From contig DDIS01000047.1 of assembly GCA_002338615.1 (NCBI GenBank), positions 1-23,646 of the forward strand: 23,646 nucleotides of DNA, written 5' to 3'. Under the pieces are notes generated by a model that did not search any database, was not told where the DNA came from, and was given only the letters and a program-made list of their open reading frames with translations. Source of the stretch: Proteobacteria bacterium UBA1844. Lineage in GTDB: Bacteria; Pseudomonadota; Gammaproteobacteria; Steroidobacterales; Woeseiaceae. Made by a program: the position numbers and the translations under genes. Shown piece by piece: positions 23,387-23,646 of this stretch; position 1 is the stretch's first letter; each line of letters starts with the position of its first letter.

Positions 23387-23646
23387 ATGGCAGCAAATAC
23401 CAAGAAGCCACCAACCAAGTCCGAAATCTACGCACAGATTGTCGATGACACTGGTTTGACGCGCAAAGACGTAGCAGCAGTATTCGAATCACTCAACGGC
23501 CAGATCAAGAAGAACCTCGGTGGCCGCGGCGCCTCGGGAATGTTCACCGTTCCTGGTCTGCTGAAAATGCGTGTTGTGAAGAAGCCGGCTCGCAAAGCTC
23601 GCAAGGGTACCAATCCGTTCACGGGTGAAGAAATGATGTTCAAAGC
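23387..23646 (+). CDS. HU-family DNA-binding protein (partial, C-terminus outside window)
   Basis: About 86 codons are present from the ATG at 23387; the frame runs off the end. The start is basic (MAANTKKPPTKSEIY), followed by the HU helices (QIVDDTGLTRKDVAAVFESL) and the DNA-arm region with MFTVPGLLKMRVVKK and RKARKGTNPFTGEEMMFK, close to the HU pattern 'G.F.v....r.aR.GrNP.TGe....'. The variant with the KSEIY start and VPGLLKM strand is the separate HU-like family seen in Xanthomonas and related bacteria rather than HupA/HupB. GAGGAG (23371-23376) lies 10 nt before the ATG. It is expected to bind and bend DNA as a nucleoid protein. Confidence 0.88.
   Translation, partial: MAANTKKPPTKSEIYAQIVDDTGLTRKDVAAVFESLNGQIKKNLGGRGASGMFTVPGLLKMRVVKKPARKARKGTNPFTGEEMMFK

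Overview
This window looks like the chromosome of a GC-rich gammaproteobacterium that makes type IV pili. The gene families and their order point to a lineage outside the enterics, comparable to Pseudomonas, Xanthomonas or Chromatiales/Woeseia-like bacteria. Exact placement cannot be read from the sequence. Nearly every base is coding, and genes sit in tight, often overlapping operons. There are no rRNA or tRNA genes, insertion sequences, phage genes or CRISPR arrays that I can see.

Layout. (1) Bases 1-1653, minus strand: ampD, ampE and the start of a BtuF-like cobalamin-binding lipoprotein cut by the window edge. (2) 1686-2417, plus: rsmE. (3) 2459-11763, minus: the Pil-Chp chemosensory operon that controls type IV pili, in transcription order pilG, pilH, pilI, pilJ, chpA, chpC. 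(4) 11923-17210, plus: gshB, tonB3-like, algH/yqgE, ruvX, pyrB, a pyrK-like flavo-iron-sulfur reductase gene and a small membrane protein of unknown function. (5) 17214-20526, minus: pilT, pilU and a third retraction-ATPase paralogue. (6) 20611 to the end, plus: yggS, proC, yggT, a DUF4426 lipoprotein gene, and an HU-family DNA-binding protein gene cut by the right edge.

How they work together. PilJ is the receptor, PilI and ChpC are CheW-type couplers, ChpA is the hybrid histidine kinase, and PilG and PilH are the response regulators. PilT, PilU and the paralogue power pilus retraction. A TonB-like protein of the type linked to twitching in Pseudomonas lies just across the divergent intergenic region. 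From memory, the arrangement yggT-proC-yggS / pilT-pilU / pyrB-ruvX-algH-tonB3-gshB / pilGHIJ-chpA-chpC / rsmE parallels one segment of the P. aeruginosa chromosome, so this is mostly an ancestral block rather than an acquired island.

Most unusual points: three tandem retraction ATPase genes; a compact Chp system with no receptor methyltransferase or methylesterase gene beside it; a PyrK-like gene directly behind pyrB without pyrD; a TonB with an acidic rather than proline/lysine-rich linker; and an HU leader that holds two stacked palindromes and a textbook terminator hairpin immediately before the ribosome-binding site. I found no clearly novel multi-gene system.
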